From Gammaproteobacteria bacterium (GTDB lineage Bacteria; Pseudomonadota; Gammaproteobacteria; Ga0077536): 64,000 bases of DNA. The translations under genes and the position numbers were made by a program. Shown here one piece after another: positions 32,344-42,255 of this stretch (the stretch's first letter is position 1; the number at the start of each line of letters is the position of its first letter). The stretch spans positions 1-64,000 of the forward strand of contig JAJFJQ010000071.1 of the NCBI GenBank assembly GCA_021773835.1, in the 5' to 3' direction. Below the pieces are notes generated by a model, which did not search any database, had not been told where the DNA came from, and saw nothing but the letters and a program-made list of their open reading frames with translations.

Positions 32344-33603
32344 TTAAAAGAACCCGTTAATCGGAAGCTTCTCGCCGTTGGCGAGATAATCGCCGAGCGC
32401 GCGAGCCTTATACGCGGTCGGATTATGGGAAGACAAGGTACGAATATTTCGCCAATGCCGATCGAGATCCGCGCTTTGTTTTATCGCCGAGGAGCCGCCC
32501 ACATCAAACAGCATGGTTGCCGCCCGCGGCGCGAGCTCATCGACGATAACCTTTGCTTGTGCGGCGAGCACGGAGCCGTGGTGGGCAATATCAAAATCAG
32601 CAACGCCGTTCACCATTGACGCCAGCGTATTGTCATGTGCGTCGGCGGCGGCCAATACAGCGGACTCTGCCGCCATGGTGCTAGCTGAGATCCGCCCAAT
32701 GATTTCTTGTAACAGCGGATCCGCTGCGGCGGTCTCGGCACTTCCATGGGAATAAGTACGTGCACGTTCGCGCACAACGCGCGCTGCATCGCTAACAACG
32801 TTGCGCATAATACCCACGATGATGGCGGTTAGAATCAGCTGACAAAGTTGTCCGATGACATAGGTTTTGATTTCGACGGATGCGTCTTCGGTAGTGAATG
32901 CGCTAGTCTCCTGCAGGACTTCGTCGGCGTTTACCGATACATTCGTAAATGTTCCGGTTCCGCTACCCGTTAGTCGTTGTCCGATCCCGTCCCAATCGTC
33001 CTCAAGCACAACCCCCTCACGGTTGGTGGGAATCACGCTCGCCACGACCTCGTCTTTTTCATTCGATGCCTGAACGCTGACCCAATCTGAGTACAGGCTA
33101 CCGGTTACATAGTATTTTTTCCCATTAAGAACATAACCATCGCCCTGTGACAGAAGTTTGGTCTGCATGATCCAGGTGCCGACTGCGGCGCTGCCGCCAA
33201 GTTCGGTTACGGCATTGCCGAAGATGTCGCCAGCGACAATCCGTTCTATCCAACGGGCACGCTCCGGTGCATTGGTCGAGCGCAAGCGATCTTCGACAAA
33301 CCAATAGTGCGTTCGCAAGATGTGTGGGATATCGGGCGCCACTTCCGCGAGATCGATGAGGGTCGCGAACAACTCACGGACGCTGCATCCGCCACCGCCA
33401 TCGGCTTGTGGTACGCGTATCGCGCCCAAGCGCGATTTCCGCACGAGGTCGATGGCGGCATGCGGATTTATGCCCTCGCGTTCACTCTCCGCGACGCTGC
33501 GCCCAATCTCGTCGATGACTCGACGTAATTCTGGTGTACCGAATCGAACTGGACTTTGTTCTCGTTTCGCAGCCGAGGATGCCAGGTTTGATGCTCTGTT
33601 CAT
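32344..33603 (-). CDS. Acyl-CoA-dehydrogenase-fold flavoprotein, DszC/SfnB-like monooxygenase
   Basis: A 419-residue protein of the acyl-CoA dehydrogenase superfamily, closer to the FMNH2-dependent monooxygenase branch (DszC, SfnB, dibenzothiophene or sulfone monooxygenases). Features are GGGGCSVRELFATLIDLAEVAPDIPHILRTHYWFVE near residue 62, NAVTELGG, LNGKKYYVTGSLYSDWV and GQRLTGSGTGTF. The catalytic Glu of true dehydrogenases is not recognisable. It may act in organosulfur use, which would fit the sulfur theme, but substrate assignment is inference. Divergent from the PadR gene. Confidence 0.82.
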   Translation of the reverse strand: MNRASNLASSAAKREQSPVRFGTPELRRVIDEIGRSVAESEREGINPHAAIDLVRKSRLGAIRVPQADGGGGCSVRELFATLIDLAEVAPDIPHILRTHYWFVEDRLRSTNAPERARWIERIVAGDIFGNAVTELGGSAAVGTWIMQTKLLSQGDGYVLNGKKYYVTGSLYSDWVSVQASNEKDEVVASVIPTNREGVVLEDDWDGIGQRLTGSGTGTFTNVSVNADEVLQETSAFTTEDASVEIKTYVIGQLCQLILTAIIVGIMRNVVSDAARVVRERARTYSHGSAETAAADPLLQEIIGRISASTMAAESAVLAAADAHDNTLASMVNGVADFDIAHHGSVLAAQAKVIVDELAPRAATMLFDVGGSSAIKQSADLDRHWRNIRTLSSHNPTAYKARALGDYLANGEKLPINGFF

Positions 33604-33801
33604 GGTCGCTCCTCCGGGGCCATGGTGTGCGCGAAGATGGGGTCGCCATCGGCAGTATGTCCAATCGTCGAAAGGTGGGCAACAGATACGTGTTGGCGAG
33701 CCGTCGATGGTGATTGTGCACCGTATTCGCGCTGAATTTCAGTTTATTGCGCGGCATAAGCGCGTTGTTATACTTGGTGGCACCATCAACGGGGAGCAAA
33801 T

Positions 33802-34347
33802 GTGGCTCTGAGATATGCGATCCTCGTGTCGCTGCACGATAAACAAGGTACCGGCTACGAGATCGCTAAAGAATTTGATAATGGCGTGGGCTATTTTTGG
33901 AATGCCACTTCGCAACAGATCTACAATGAGTTGGGCAAGCTCGCGCGGGATAATCTGATCAGTTTCAAGGTCGTGCCCCAGCGCGATAGGCCGCAAAAAA
34001 AAATATATCGGATCACGAGTGCGGGTAAGAAGGCCTTGGTCGAATGGTTGTCGCAGCCTACAAAGATTCAACCGATCCGCGACCCGCTACTGATCAAGCT
34101 ATTTGCAAGCGATCTCATCCCGCCTTCTGTATTGCTTGAAGATATCGAAACCCACCGAAAACTTCGAACGCAACTACTCGCCAATTTGGAGGCTCTGCGA
34201 GATCGAAAAACAGCTAGCGGTAAAAAAATTCCTAAGGCGCTTCGCTACAAATATTTTACCCTCTTGCGCGGAATCGGTGCGCTGCAGGCTTGGCTAGATT
34301 GGTCGACGGAGGTCGTGCAAAGTCTCCGAAGCGAGAAAAGACCGTAA
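33802..34347 (+). CDS. PadR-family transcriptional regulator
   Basis: A 181-residue winged-helix regulator: N-terminal PadR domain (LRYAILVSLHDKQGTGYEIAKEF, QQIYNELGKLARDNLI, wing KKIYRITSAGKKAL) and the C-terminal helical Vir_act_alpha_C dimerisation region. It starts at GTG 33802 with GGGAG five bases before; the overlapping out-of-frame ATG at 33800 hits a stop at once. It is divergent from the DszC/SfnB-like flavoprotein and upstream of the DUF1329 gene. The palindrome at 34445 is a candidate target. Confidence 0.92.
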   Translation: MALRYAILVSLHDKQGTGYEIAKEFDNGVGYFWNATSQQIYNELGKLARDNLISFKVVPQRDRPQKKIYRITSAGKKALVEWLSQPTKIQPIRDPLLIKLFASDLIPPSVLLEDIETHRKLRTQLLANLEALRDRKTASGKKIPKALRYKYFTLLRGIGALQAWLDWSTEVVQSLRSEKRP

Positions 34348-34444
34348 ACCCGCAGAAACGGCGTTTCAATTTGTAGCGCGATGACAACTGCGGCGAATGG
34401 CGCGCTGTGGTGCTTTTCCTTCGGTGATTATGTGCAATATGGTG

Positions 34445-34466
34445 CATATGCAATTAATTGTATATG
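34445..34466. promoter_or_regulatory. 22-bp near-perfect palindrome, candidate operator upstream of the DUF1329 gene
   Basis: CATATGCAATT-AATTGTATATG: 10 of 11 positions pair between the two halves, with no spacer. It sits in the 225-base gap between padR and the DUF1329 gene, 107 bases before the latter's ATG, in the region where a promoter is expected. The PadR protein is the nearest candidate binder, but PadR sites usually have spaced ATGT/ACAT arms, so another regulator is possible. Confidence 0.5.
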
Positions 34467-34572
34467 ATTCACATTCGACCCAACACAAGCTAGTCAAGTC
34501 TCTTACATTGCACTGGCCAAGCGGTTCACCACAACGGTCTGTGGCCATCTTCTGATTGAAAGGAGTGTTCCC

Positions 34573-35895
34573 ATGGTTTCTATAGGTTCTCCGCTACCAA
34601 GATTCGAATTCCACACAGTTATTTCCATACTCAGTTTGATCTTGGTGCTTGCGTGCATTGTTGCACCTGTCCGCGGAGATGAATTTGATATTGATCTGGA
34701 CCAAATCGTAGCAGTCGCGCCACCAGTCGGCACTGTTATCGGGGTCGACAACGTTAAGGAGTATCTCGGTGTTATCGATGTCGACCTGGCTGCCTTGATT
34801 GCTCAAGGGTGGCTCACGATCACCGTCGGTGAGCCCTTGTCATTTCGGCCCCATGACGCCTACGTCGCCGCTACGGAGCAATACGGCAGCGGAACGCAGT
34901 TAGGAAGCAACCCCGGAGAGCTCCTTAATTACATCGCCGGTAGACCGTTTCCCGGGATCCCGTCGTTAGATGACCCAAGAGCCGGAGAAAAACTTGCTTG
35001 GAATATGCGCTACATCTATTCCGGTGATTCGTCGGAAGTCCCAGAAATGTACTGGCACTACATCGATATGAACAGTCAAAAAGTCGAGCGGGTGCTGGAG
35101 TTTGTTGGCAGCCAAATGCGCTTCAAACATCGTCACGTACTTGAGCCGATTCCTGAAGTAAAAAGGAATTCACATAACGTTTACAACTCGGTGGTTTTGG
35201 AAGCGCTCGATCCTGGAGACGTAGCGGGAACGAAACTGCTGATATTTTATAACAGCGACGATACCCAAGATGAGCAAGGTTGGATGTACGTACCGCTGTT
35301 GCGTCGTGTGCGCCGCATCGCAACGACTGCACGTACCGATTCGTTTCTCGGTAGCGATTTAATGATCGAGGATTTTTTCGGCTACAGCGGTCGAATCATG
35401 GATATGGATTGGACGTACAAGGGTATGCAGTATGTATTGCTACCAATGTACAGCCATGCCGATACGCAAGCATCGGGTCGTAAGGCGCGCAAACACGATT
35501 TTCATTTTGCTGGTTTTCACGGCCACTCGGGTTGTTTTCCGAATGTAACCTGGCAGGTGAGAAAAACCTATGTCATCGAAGGTAGTCCGAAGCGTTCAAG
35601 TCATCCCATAGGCCGTCGCTATGGCTACATCGACGCGCAAACTATGGTTCCCGTATTTGGTAAGATTTACGACCAGGCGGATGTCTTGTGGAAGTTTCTA
35701 TTGGGTGGATTGGCACACCCGGATACGCACCTACAAAGTAACCATAGTACCGGTGTACCAATGCTCGATACCTCGATGGCTATTGACGTGCAGAACATGC
35801 ATTGCACGGCCATTCAGTTTCTGACCGTTGCGAATGTGGGAAAAGTACGGCGAAAGGCGTTTGAGCCTTCAGAACTGAATGTCGGCGCACGCTAA
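34573..35895 (+). CDS. DUF1329 family secreted protein
   Basis: A 440-residue exported protein. The hydrophobic segment at residues 15-35 (VISILSLILVLACIVAP) ends in VRG, a likely signal peptide. The DUF1329 body is recognised by GEKLAWNMRYIYSGDSSEVPEMYW near 140, DEQGWMYVPLLRRVRRI and the DSFLGSDLMIEDFFGYSG motif. Family members resemble lipoprotein-binding LolB/outer-membrane lipid-handling proteins and often accompany RND or MMPL exporters and aromatic or steroid degradation genes. No exporter lies next to it here. A clear AAAGGAG site precedes ATG 34573. Confidence 0.87.
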   Translation: MVSIGSPLPRFEFHTVISILSLILVLACIVAPVRGDEFDIDLDQIVAVAPPVGTVIGVDNVKEYLGVIDVDLAALIAQGWLTITVGEPLSFRPHDAYVAATEQYGSGTQLGSNPGELLNYIAGRPFPGIPSLDDPRAGEKLAWNMRYIYSGDSSEVPEMYWHYIDMNSQKVERVLEFVGSQMRFKHRHVLEPIPEVKRNSHNVYNSVVLEALDPGDVAGTKLLIFYNSDDTQDEQGWMYVPLLRRVRRIATTARTDSFLGSDLMIEDFFGYSGRIMDMDWTYKGMQYVLLPMYSHADTQASGRKARKHDFHFAGFHGHSGCFPNVTWQVRKTYVIEGSPKRSSHPIGRRYGYIDAQTMVPVFGKIYDQADVLWKFLLGGLAHPDTHLQSNHSTGVPMLDTSMAIDVQNMHCTAIQFLTVANVGKVRRKAFEPSELNVGAR

Positions 35896-36091
35896 GTTCG
35901 GGGCTCAATTTCCACAACTATTCAGAAGTTTTGGAGGATCGGAGTTTAGTCTTCGTAGAACGCTTTAGTTGCTAGAGAATTTCCTAAATTGGGCGCACAA
36001 TCCCTGTTGAGGTCGTTTGCGGAAGATCTACGCGTACTTGGGCGCGCAATATTCGCGTCGGATCGAAACCGCAAGATTGAGGAGGCGCGAT

Positions 36092-36496
36092 GTGACTGAA
36101 TCCGAACTCAATGCGTGGTTAGACAAACTCGGTGACGCGTGGGAGAGCCAGAACGCGGACGCGGACGCGGCCGCTGCGATATTTACCGAGCAAGGGACCT
36201 ATGCCTGGGGGCCCTTCACCGATCCGATCCGCGGCCGCAAGGCGATCCACGCAGCGTGGGAACATGCGACCAAGGGGCAGCAAGAAGACATCAAATTTGG
36301 GTATGAAACTCTCGCCGTAACCGACACGCGCGGTATTGCGAGGTGGTGGGCATCGATGACCGTAAAGTCGACCGGGCAGTTGGTCCGCATGGAAGGGATC
36401 TTTCTCGTGACCTTAACCGTGGACGGCTTGTGCAGTGAATTTCGCGAGTGGTGGAATGAAGATCCACCGGCGACTGGCGTGGCCGAATATCAATAA
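36092..36496 (+). CDS. SnoaL/NTF2-like fold protein
   Basis: A 134-residue cytoplasmic protein with an NTF2-like alpha+beta barrel pattern: LDKLGDAWESQNADA, FTEQGTYAWGPF, IRGRKAIHAAWEHA, RWWASM and the C-terminal FREWWNED. I start it at GTG 36092 because AGGAGG is six bases upstream; a longer TTG start at 36017 would add a basic, uncharacteristic leader. The family includes ketosteroid-isomerase-like enzymes and ligand-binding proteins; function here is unknown. Confidence 0.8.
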   Translation: MTESELNAWLDKLGDAWESQNADADAAAAIFTEQGTYAWGPFTDPIRGRKAIHAAWEHATKGQQEDIKFGYETLAVTDTRGIARWWASMTVKSTGQLVRMEGIFLVTLTVDGLCSEFREWWNEDPPATGVAEYQ

Positions 36497-36685
36497 GCAG
36501 CCGAAGTCGTATTGTTCCGGGCGCTTTCTGCTCATGCGCCGGACGCCGAAATTGCAAAATCTTGTGCATAAGTCGACGGATTGGACGAATTCACTTCGCT
36601 AGTCACGCTTATTTTTATATCATCGCCGGTCCTTTGACTGCCGCTCCCAAGCGGTACTTAGACATCCTTGTATGAGAGATCAATC

Positions 36686-38887
36686 ATGAACCTAGGCACG
36701 GGCAAAGCCAGTAGTACCCACATCGCGATAAGCGACACGAATCTAGAGGTCTGTAAACCTCTTGTCGATCTGGTGACAAACGAAATATTGCCTGACCTTG
36801 GGATTGAGGCGGTGACTTTTTGGCGGATCCTCGAAGAGGTCCTCACTGAGATGGCTCCTAAGAACAATATCTTGCTTTTAAAGCGTTATCAGCTCCAGGC
36901 AGAGATCAACACGTGGCATCAAGCGCGCTGTGATGCGCCACATGATCCGGCTCAGTACAAGAAATTCCTTCAGAAAATCGGTTATCTGTTGCCCGAAGGT
37001 CCGAGCTTCACGATCACCACAGAAAACGTTGATGAAGAAATCGCAACGATTGCGGGGCCGCAGTTGGTGGTTCCGGTAAACAATGCGCGGTATGCGTTGA
37101 ACGCAGCCAATGCCCGTTGGGGTTCGCTATATGATGCGCTGTACGGCACCGATAGCATCCCGGAAAGTGACGGCGCCGAGATCGGTGATCAATATAACCC
37201 GATACGCGGCGCCAAGGTCATTGCCTATGGGCGACAACTATTGGATGAGATTGCACCGTTAGCGGCTGGATCGCATGCCGAGGCAACAGACTATTCTGTC
37301 GCGGATAGGAATTTAAAAGTTTTGTTGCGTGATGGTACGGTCACGAGCTTAGATCAGCCTGAAAAATTCGCCGGCTATAACGGCCGTGGCGACGCGCCAT
37401 CTGAGATTTTACTTTGCAATAATAATCTTCACGTAATTCTCCAGATCGATCCTAGTCACCCAATTGGTGCAGCAGACGCCGCGAACGTAAAAGACATTGT
37501 ATTAGAATCCGCGGTCACCACAATCCAGGACTGCGAAGACTCGGTCGCGGCTGCGGATGGCGAAGATAAAGCCGAAGTCTACCGCAACTGGTTGGGCTTG
37601 ATGCGTGGTAATTTAAGCGAGACCTTTGTTAAAGGCGGGAAACCGATTACCCGTACGCTCAATCCGGATCTGCATTTTTTGGATCCAACCGGACAACAAA
37701 TAACGCTGCATGGTCGCTCAATGTTGTTGGTGCGCAACGTTGGACATTTGATGACGAATGAAGCCGTGTTGTTAAACGGCCAAGAGGTGCCGGAAGGGAT
37801 CCTTGATGCGGTAGTAACGGCAACAATTGCACTCTACGATCTCAAACGTCTCAATCAAATGCGCAACTCACGTTGCGGTTCGATGTACATCGTCAAACCA
37901 AAAATGCACGGGCCCGAAGAGGTCGCTTTTGCATGCGATCTGTTTGCAAAAGTCGAAGATGTGCTCAAGCTGCCGCGCTATACGCTCAAGATCGGCATTA
38001 TGGACGAGGAGCGTCGAACGACGATTAACTTAAAAGAATGTATTCGGGTTGCGAAGGACCGCTTGATCTTTATCAATACCGGATTCCTCGACCGTACCGG
38101 TGATGAAATCCACACTTCCATGGAAGCCGGGGTGATGGTGCGCAAAGCGGATATGCGACAGGAGAACTGGATAACCGCCTACGAAGATTGGAATGTCGAT
38201 GTCGGGTTGGCATGCGGACTACAAGGCGTTGCTCAAATCGGTAAGGGTATGTGGCCAAAACCAGACTTAATGCGTGAAATGCTCGACACCAAGCTCCAAC
38301 ATTTGGACGCCGGGGCGAATACCGCATGGGTCCCGTCGCCAACTGCCGCGACATTACACGCGATGCACTATCACAAGCTGTTAGTTAGTGATCGGCAAGA
38401 CACGCTTAAGCATCGCCGTCGCGCGAGCCTCGACGATATTCTGACAATTCCGCTGTTAGGCGAACAGCAATTGACCGATGAAGAGATCCAAGCTGAGCTA
38501 GACAACAATTGTCAGGGAATTTTAGGTTACGTGGTCCGCTGGATCGAACTTGGCGTCGGTTGCTCAAAAGTACCGGACATCGATGACGTCGGCCTGATGG
38601 AAGACCGCGCCACGTTGAGAATTTCAAGTCAACATGTCGCCAATTGGCTGCGTCATGATTTTGTCGGACGCAAACATGTCTTGGAAACGATAAAAAAAAT
38701 GGCAGCCGTTGTCGATCGACAAAATGCGCACGATCCACTGTACCAACCGATGGCGCCAAATTTCGACGATTCGATTGCGTTTCAAGCAGCCTGCGAATTG
38801 GTCTTCGGCGGGGTGCACCACCCGAATGGATATACCGAGCCGGTGCTGCACCGTCGACGGATCGAACTGAAGGCCAACGAGCGATAG
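36686..38887 (+). CDS. glcB: Malate synthase G
   Basis: A 733-residue single-chain malate synthase G condensing glyoxylate and acetyl-CoA to malate. Visible family features include [50 protein letters not shown] (metal/glyoxylate Glu) and [21 protein letters not shown]. The start is ATG 36686; the TTG at 36668 lacks a ribosome site. It supports growth on C2 units such as acetate or glycolate. No isocitrate lyase or glycolate oxidase genes are in the window. Confidence 0.97.
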   Translation: MNLGTGKASSTHIAISDTNLEVCKPLVDLVTNEILPDLGIEAVTFWRILEEVLTEMAPKNNILLLKRYQLQAEINTWHQARCDAPHDPAQYKKFLQKIGYLLPEGPSFTITTENVDEEIATIAGPQLVVPVNNARYALNAANARWGSLYDALYGTDSIPESDGAEIGDQYNPIRGAKVIAYGRQLLDEIAPLAAGSHAEATDYSVADRNLKVLLRDGTVTSLDQPEKFAGYNGRGDAPSEILLCNNNLHVILQIDPSHPIGAADAANVKDIVLESAVTTIQDCEDSVAAADGEDKAEVYRNWLGLMRGNLSETFVKGGKPITRTLNPDLHFLDPTGQQITLHGRSMLLVRNVGHLMTNEAVLLNGQEVPEGILDAVVTATIALYDLKRLNQMRNSRCGSMYIVKPKMHGPEEVAFACDLFAKVEDVLKLPRYTLKIGIMDEERRTTINLKECIRVAKDRLIFINTGFLDRTGDEIHTSMEAGVMVRKADMRQENWITAYEDWNVDVGLACGLQGVAQIGKGMWPKPDLMREMLDTKLQHLDAGANTAWVPSPTAATLHAMHYHKLLVSDRQDTLKHRRRASLDDILTIPLLGEQQLTDEEIQAELDNNCQGILGYVVRWIELGVGCSKVPDIDDVGLMEDRATLRISSQHVANWLRHDFVGRKHVLETIKKMAAVVDRQNAHDPLYQPMAPNFDDSIAFQAACELVFGGVHHPNGYTEPVLHRRRIELKANER

Positions 38888-38913
38888 CGTACTTTAGTTC
38901 TCCAGTGTGGGAA

Positions 38914-39795
38914 TTAGGACGGCGGTGCGTCCACTGCGCCTTCACCTTTGACCGTAGTGCGATGCGCGCGTCGGATTTCCCGTTCCGGGATCACAGTCGC
39001 ACGATGCAGCGTACAACGGTTATCCCACAAGACTAGATCGTCTTGTTCCCACCGGTGGCTATAGACATATTCCGGTTGTGTGCACCATTCGATTAGTTCG
39101 GTGGCGAGTTGCCGTCCTTCATCGACCGGCATACCGACGATCGATTCGATATGTCCGCTGACAAATAGACTTGTCTCGCCAGTGCCCGGATGGACCCGCA
39201 CGATAGGGTGTTGGCTCGGCGGAAGACTATCGAGTTCTGCCTGCGGTACACCACCGTCGCCGATCAGATTCAAGGAATAGCCATAGTGATGGACTGCAAT
39301 TAACCCACGCAATGCATCGCGACGCTGTTGTGGTAGACGCGCGTAGCCAACCCGCATCGATGCAAAATCCGTGTCGGCGCGCTCGGTTGAGGGAATTTCG
39401 CGGCCGGACAGGATCGATGCCATCGCCGGTACCGGCTTAAACGAGCTGTCCGTGTGCCAGCGGGAGTTTACTTTGAGAAAGACGCGCTTTTTCGAATCGC
39501 TGGCCAGTAGGCGACCATTTTCATCGACATTAGATAAGTGATAGACGTAGGGGTTTTCTGCGGCGACGGAGAACGTTATCTTTTCTAGGTCATTAAAACG
39601 GCGACTGAATTGGACCTGCTGATCGTCATCTATCGCCTGGTTACGAAACACCAACACAGAATGCCGGTTGAACGCTTCGCGTATTTGAGCAAAGTCAGAT
39701 CCGCTGAGCGGTTGGGTAAGGTCGACGCCACTGACTACGGCACCGATGTGCGGATGGAGTTGTTTGATATTCACAGTGGTTGGTCGATTCGTCAC
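38914..39795 (-). CDS. TauD/TfdA-family Fe(II)/2-oxoglutarate dioxygenase
   Basis: A 293-residue enzyme with the facial triad: WHTDSSF (His-x-Asp, near residue 113) and distal His in NRCTLHRATV near residue 264, followed by Arg for 2-oxoglutarate binding. The family hydroxylates substrates such as taurine, alkylsulfonates or 2,4-D. The substrate here is unknown. It follows the GST-like gene by 21 bases on the same strand, so the two likely form an operon. Confidence 0.92.
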   Translation of the reverse strand: MTNRPTTVNIKQLHPHIGAVVSGVDLTQPLSGSDFAQIREAFNRHSVLVFRNQAIDDDQQVQFSRRFNDLEKITFSVAAENPYVYHLSNVDENGRLLASDSKKRVFLKVNSRWHTDSSFKPVPAMASILSGREIPSTERADTDFASMRVGYARLPQQRRDALRGLIAVHHYGYSLNLIGDGGVPQAELDSLPPSQHPIVRVHPGTGETSLFVSGHIESIVGMPVDEGRQLATELIEWCTQPEYVYSHRWEQDDLVLWDNRCTLHRATVIPEREIRRAHRTTVKGEGAVDAPPS

Positions 39796-39816
39796 GGCAA
39801 TGTCATATATCAGGGC

Positions 39817-40650
39817 TCAAAAGACGATCGGCAGCTCTAGATATTTTTCATAGATATAGTCACGGTGCTCCAACAGCAGCGTCGATAACACGGCCCTAAC
39901 TTCTTCGTCCGGGTTATTGTATGGCCAGTCACCCATCGGACACAGCGCCGGTGACAATGGCTGCAATAGCGCAACAAAGCAGGCCCAATAGATGTCGAGT
40001 GCGGATAACTGATTGCCAATGAAATAATGGCTGCCGGCCATTTTCTGCGCTTCAAGGCGTTGGTCCATGTGGGCGACGATACTTGCCATGCGCCTTGGAG
40101 CAGCGGCACCGAGCTCTGGGGTGTAGAGGTACTTTTGGCCGACATGCACCCACAGCGAACGCCCGAGATCATCGGGATCCATCTCTGTCAGTGCCCGATG
40201 CAGTATCGCAATACGTTTGGTCCAACCAAAACCTCCTTCGCCGGCGAGCAATTGGATCAACCCAAACATAACGGTTTGGTCGGCCACCGAGACTGGGATC
40301 AGCGGGGGATCCGGGTTCAGTAGCTCGGCCAGGTGTAGTTGATCTGCCCAGTTTATGCGGGGACGCTCGTTGTTCCACAGCGCGACCGGTGCGCTAGATT
40401 GACCGGTCCATGCGCGAAGCTCCGCATCGGCGCCGTTGCGCCCGAAGTCGAGGTCGCTAAATCCTTCGCCGCTGGTCACCACCGGGGTGTAGGGAATGCG
40501 TTTGACGTGGAATAGGCCCTTGCATGATTCACGCCACGGGCCCGGGATCGCATACGCGCCCAGTACCAGCCGCAAACCGGACATCTTGCGTGCCTCGGCG
40601 ATGCTCGCATAGTCGAGATTGACGTCGGTTAATTCGACTCTTGCCGCCAT
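39817..40650 (-). CDS. Glutathione S-transferase-like protein
   Basis: A 277-residue protein. The N-terminal thioredoxin-like half has GPWRESCKGLFHVKRIPYTPV, where the Ser/Cys region would contact glutathione. The C-terminal helical domain has the N-capping-box-like FIGNQLSALDIYWACF near residue 212. It belongs to GST-type proteins without a named class. Operon with the downstream TauD-like gene; detoxification or ring-opening roles are possible. Confidence 0.8.
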   Translation of the reverse strand: MAARVELTDVNLDYASIAEARKMSGLRLVLGAYAIPGPWRESCKGLFHVKRIPYTPVVTSGEGFSDLDFGRNGADAELRAWTGQSSAPVALWNNERPRINWADQLHLAELLNPDPPLIPVSVADQTVMFGLIQLLAGEGGFGWTKRIAILHRALTEMDPDDLGRSLWVHVGQKYLYTPELGAAAPRRMASIVAHMDQRLEAQKMAGSHYFIGNQLSALDIYWACFVALLQPLSPALCPMGDWPYNNPDEEVRAVLSTLLLEHRDYIYEKYLELPIVF

Positions 40651-41002
40651 GCTCAGGTTGCCTCAATTCGTCGTGTAACCGTAGCGCCAGAGTTCGACAA
40701 ATGCCAGTGCCGCGGATTGGAAGCTGCTACACGATTCGGGCACCGATGGTTCGATTAACCTATTTACAGTCGATGCACAATTCGGAAATATTTGGACCTT
40801 CGAGCAAGCGCGTCTATGATCATATGCGTCATGGGGAGACCCCGTAGTTGATCAGGGGATCTTACCAACGTCCAATGCCGCATGGCCTCAAACACACAGA
40901 TTGGCAAGATTGTTGTCGACGCAGGACGAACCTGTTCCAACCCACCCGGGCCAATGTCAGACAATTGATTAGTGCTATATTTCGAGGGATGGAGAGAAGC
41001 GA
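40651..41002. other. Non-coding region between divergent gst and amidohydrolase genes
   Basis: 352 bases without a credible gene. It contains a short GGGG-AGA-CCCC hairpin near 40833 and a TATATTTC, 30 bases before the start of the next gene, that could be a -10 box. The ribosome site is GGAGAG just before 41003. No repeat or RNA motif is recognised. Confidence 0.5.
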
Positions 41003-42124
41003 ATGCTAAAACCGATCATATCGGCCGATAGCCACGTCTGCGAACCGCCGAATTGTTATATCGATTTTATTGACGAAAAATTCAAAGCGCGTGCGCCGCG
41101 TCTCGTCAATGACCCAAAGCGTGGCGATGTATTTCGCGTGGAAGGCAGTAGGCACTCTATCCCAATGTCGTTGATTTCGGCTGCCGGCAAGACGGCGGAG
41201 GAACTATCGGTGAGAGGTGCACGTTTCGAAATGCTCCACCGCGGCGGGTGGGAGCCACATGCGCGGGTCAAAGACCAGGACATCGATGGCGTAGCGGCGG
41301 AAATTATTTATCCATCGGTCGGGATGGAGATCTGTAACATTCCTGACATCGATCTGAAGCAAGCCTGTATGGAGGCTTACAATCGCTGGCTGGCGGAATT
41401 TTGCGCACCCTATCCGGACCGGCTGATCGGACTAGGGCAGTGCGCCGTACGCTCTCCTGATGAGGGGATCAAGGAACTCGAGGCGATCCGCCACTACGGA
41501 TTTAAAGGCGTCATGCTGCCAGGGCTGCCGGGGCAAGAAGACTATGCCCACGCGATGTACACGGAATTCTTCGATGCGCTAGTTGAGCTTGGGCTCGTTC
41601 CCAGTTTTCACATCCTGACCTCAGGTGAAGGCCTGACGCAAAACTTCCGCGGCTCGAAGATCAACGGCTTCATGTCGGTCGTGCGTGGCAATCAAGAACT
41701 GATGAGCATGTTCGTGTTTGACGGCATTTTTATGCGCCATCCGAAACTAAAGATTGTATCGGCAGAGGCGGACGGGGGCTGGATCCCGCATTATATGTAT
41801 CGAATGGACCACGCCTACGACAGGCACCGGCATTGGATGCGCGGCCAGGAACTTGACCGGATGCCAAGCGAATACTTCCGCGAACATATCTATTTTACGT
41901 TCCAGGACGATTACACGGCATTTCAGTTCAAGGATCATGTCAATATCGAACGAATGATGTGGGCCAACGATTTCCCGCATTCCGATTCGACTTGGCCGTC
42001 GTCGCAGCAACTGCTAAAAGATAGCTTAGGTCACATGACGGACGCAGAGAAAAATTTGATTTTGCACGAGAATGTCGCCGCGTTATATGGTCTAGATACG
42101 TCTGCTTTGGAAGTTGCGGCCTAG
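41003..42124 (+). CDS. Amidohydrolase 2 (ACMSD-like) family metal-dependent hydrolase
   Basis: A 373-residue TIM-barrel protein. The N-terminal ISADSHVCEPP carries the modified metal motif (D-x-H) of the amidohydrolase-2 family. Later features are KGVMLPGLPG, SFHILTSGEG (metal His), EADGGWIPHYMYRMDHAY and MWANDFPHSDSTWP (metal Asp near the C-terminus). Relatives decarboxylate or hydrolyse aromatic or amino acids. Substrate unknown. The SDR gene follows on the same strand after a probable terminator. Confidence 0.9.
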   Translation: MLKPIISADSHVCEPPNCYIDFIDEKFKARAPRLVNDPKRGDVFRVEGSRHSIPMSLISAAGKTAEELSVRGARFEMLHRGGWEPHARVKDQDIDGVAAEIIYPSVGMEICNIPDIDLKQACMEAYNRWLAEFCAPYPDRLIGLGQCAVRSPDEGIKELEAIRHYGFKGVMLPGLPGQEDYAHAMYTEFFDALVELGLVPSFHILTSGEGLTQNFRGSKINGFMSVVRGNQELMSMFVFDGIFMRHPKLKIVSAEADGGWIPHYMYRMDHAYDRHRHWMRGQELDRMPSEYFREHIYFTFQDDYTAFQFKDHVNIERMMWANDFPHSDSTWPSSQQLLKDSLGHMTDAEKNLILHENVAALYGLDTSALEVAA

Positions 42125-42139
42125 AGGCTGATGCCGGGT

Positions 42140-42174
42140 AAGGACGGAGTCGATCGATTGCGGCCGCCGTCCTT
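42140..42174 (+). terminator. Possible terminator after the amidohydrolase gene
   Basis: Stem AAGGACGG (42140-42147) with CCGTCCTT (42167-42174), 8 bp, with a 19-base loop and an A/T-rich stretch starting a few bases later. The T tract is not immediate, so efficiency is uncertain. Confidence 0.4.
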
Positions 42175-42255
42175 GAAACCAAAATTTTTCAGAAACATAC
42201 CGCTTCGTAGTGGTAGATTATCGGATCACTAAAAATACTAGAACGGAGGAAACGA

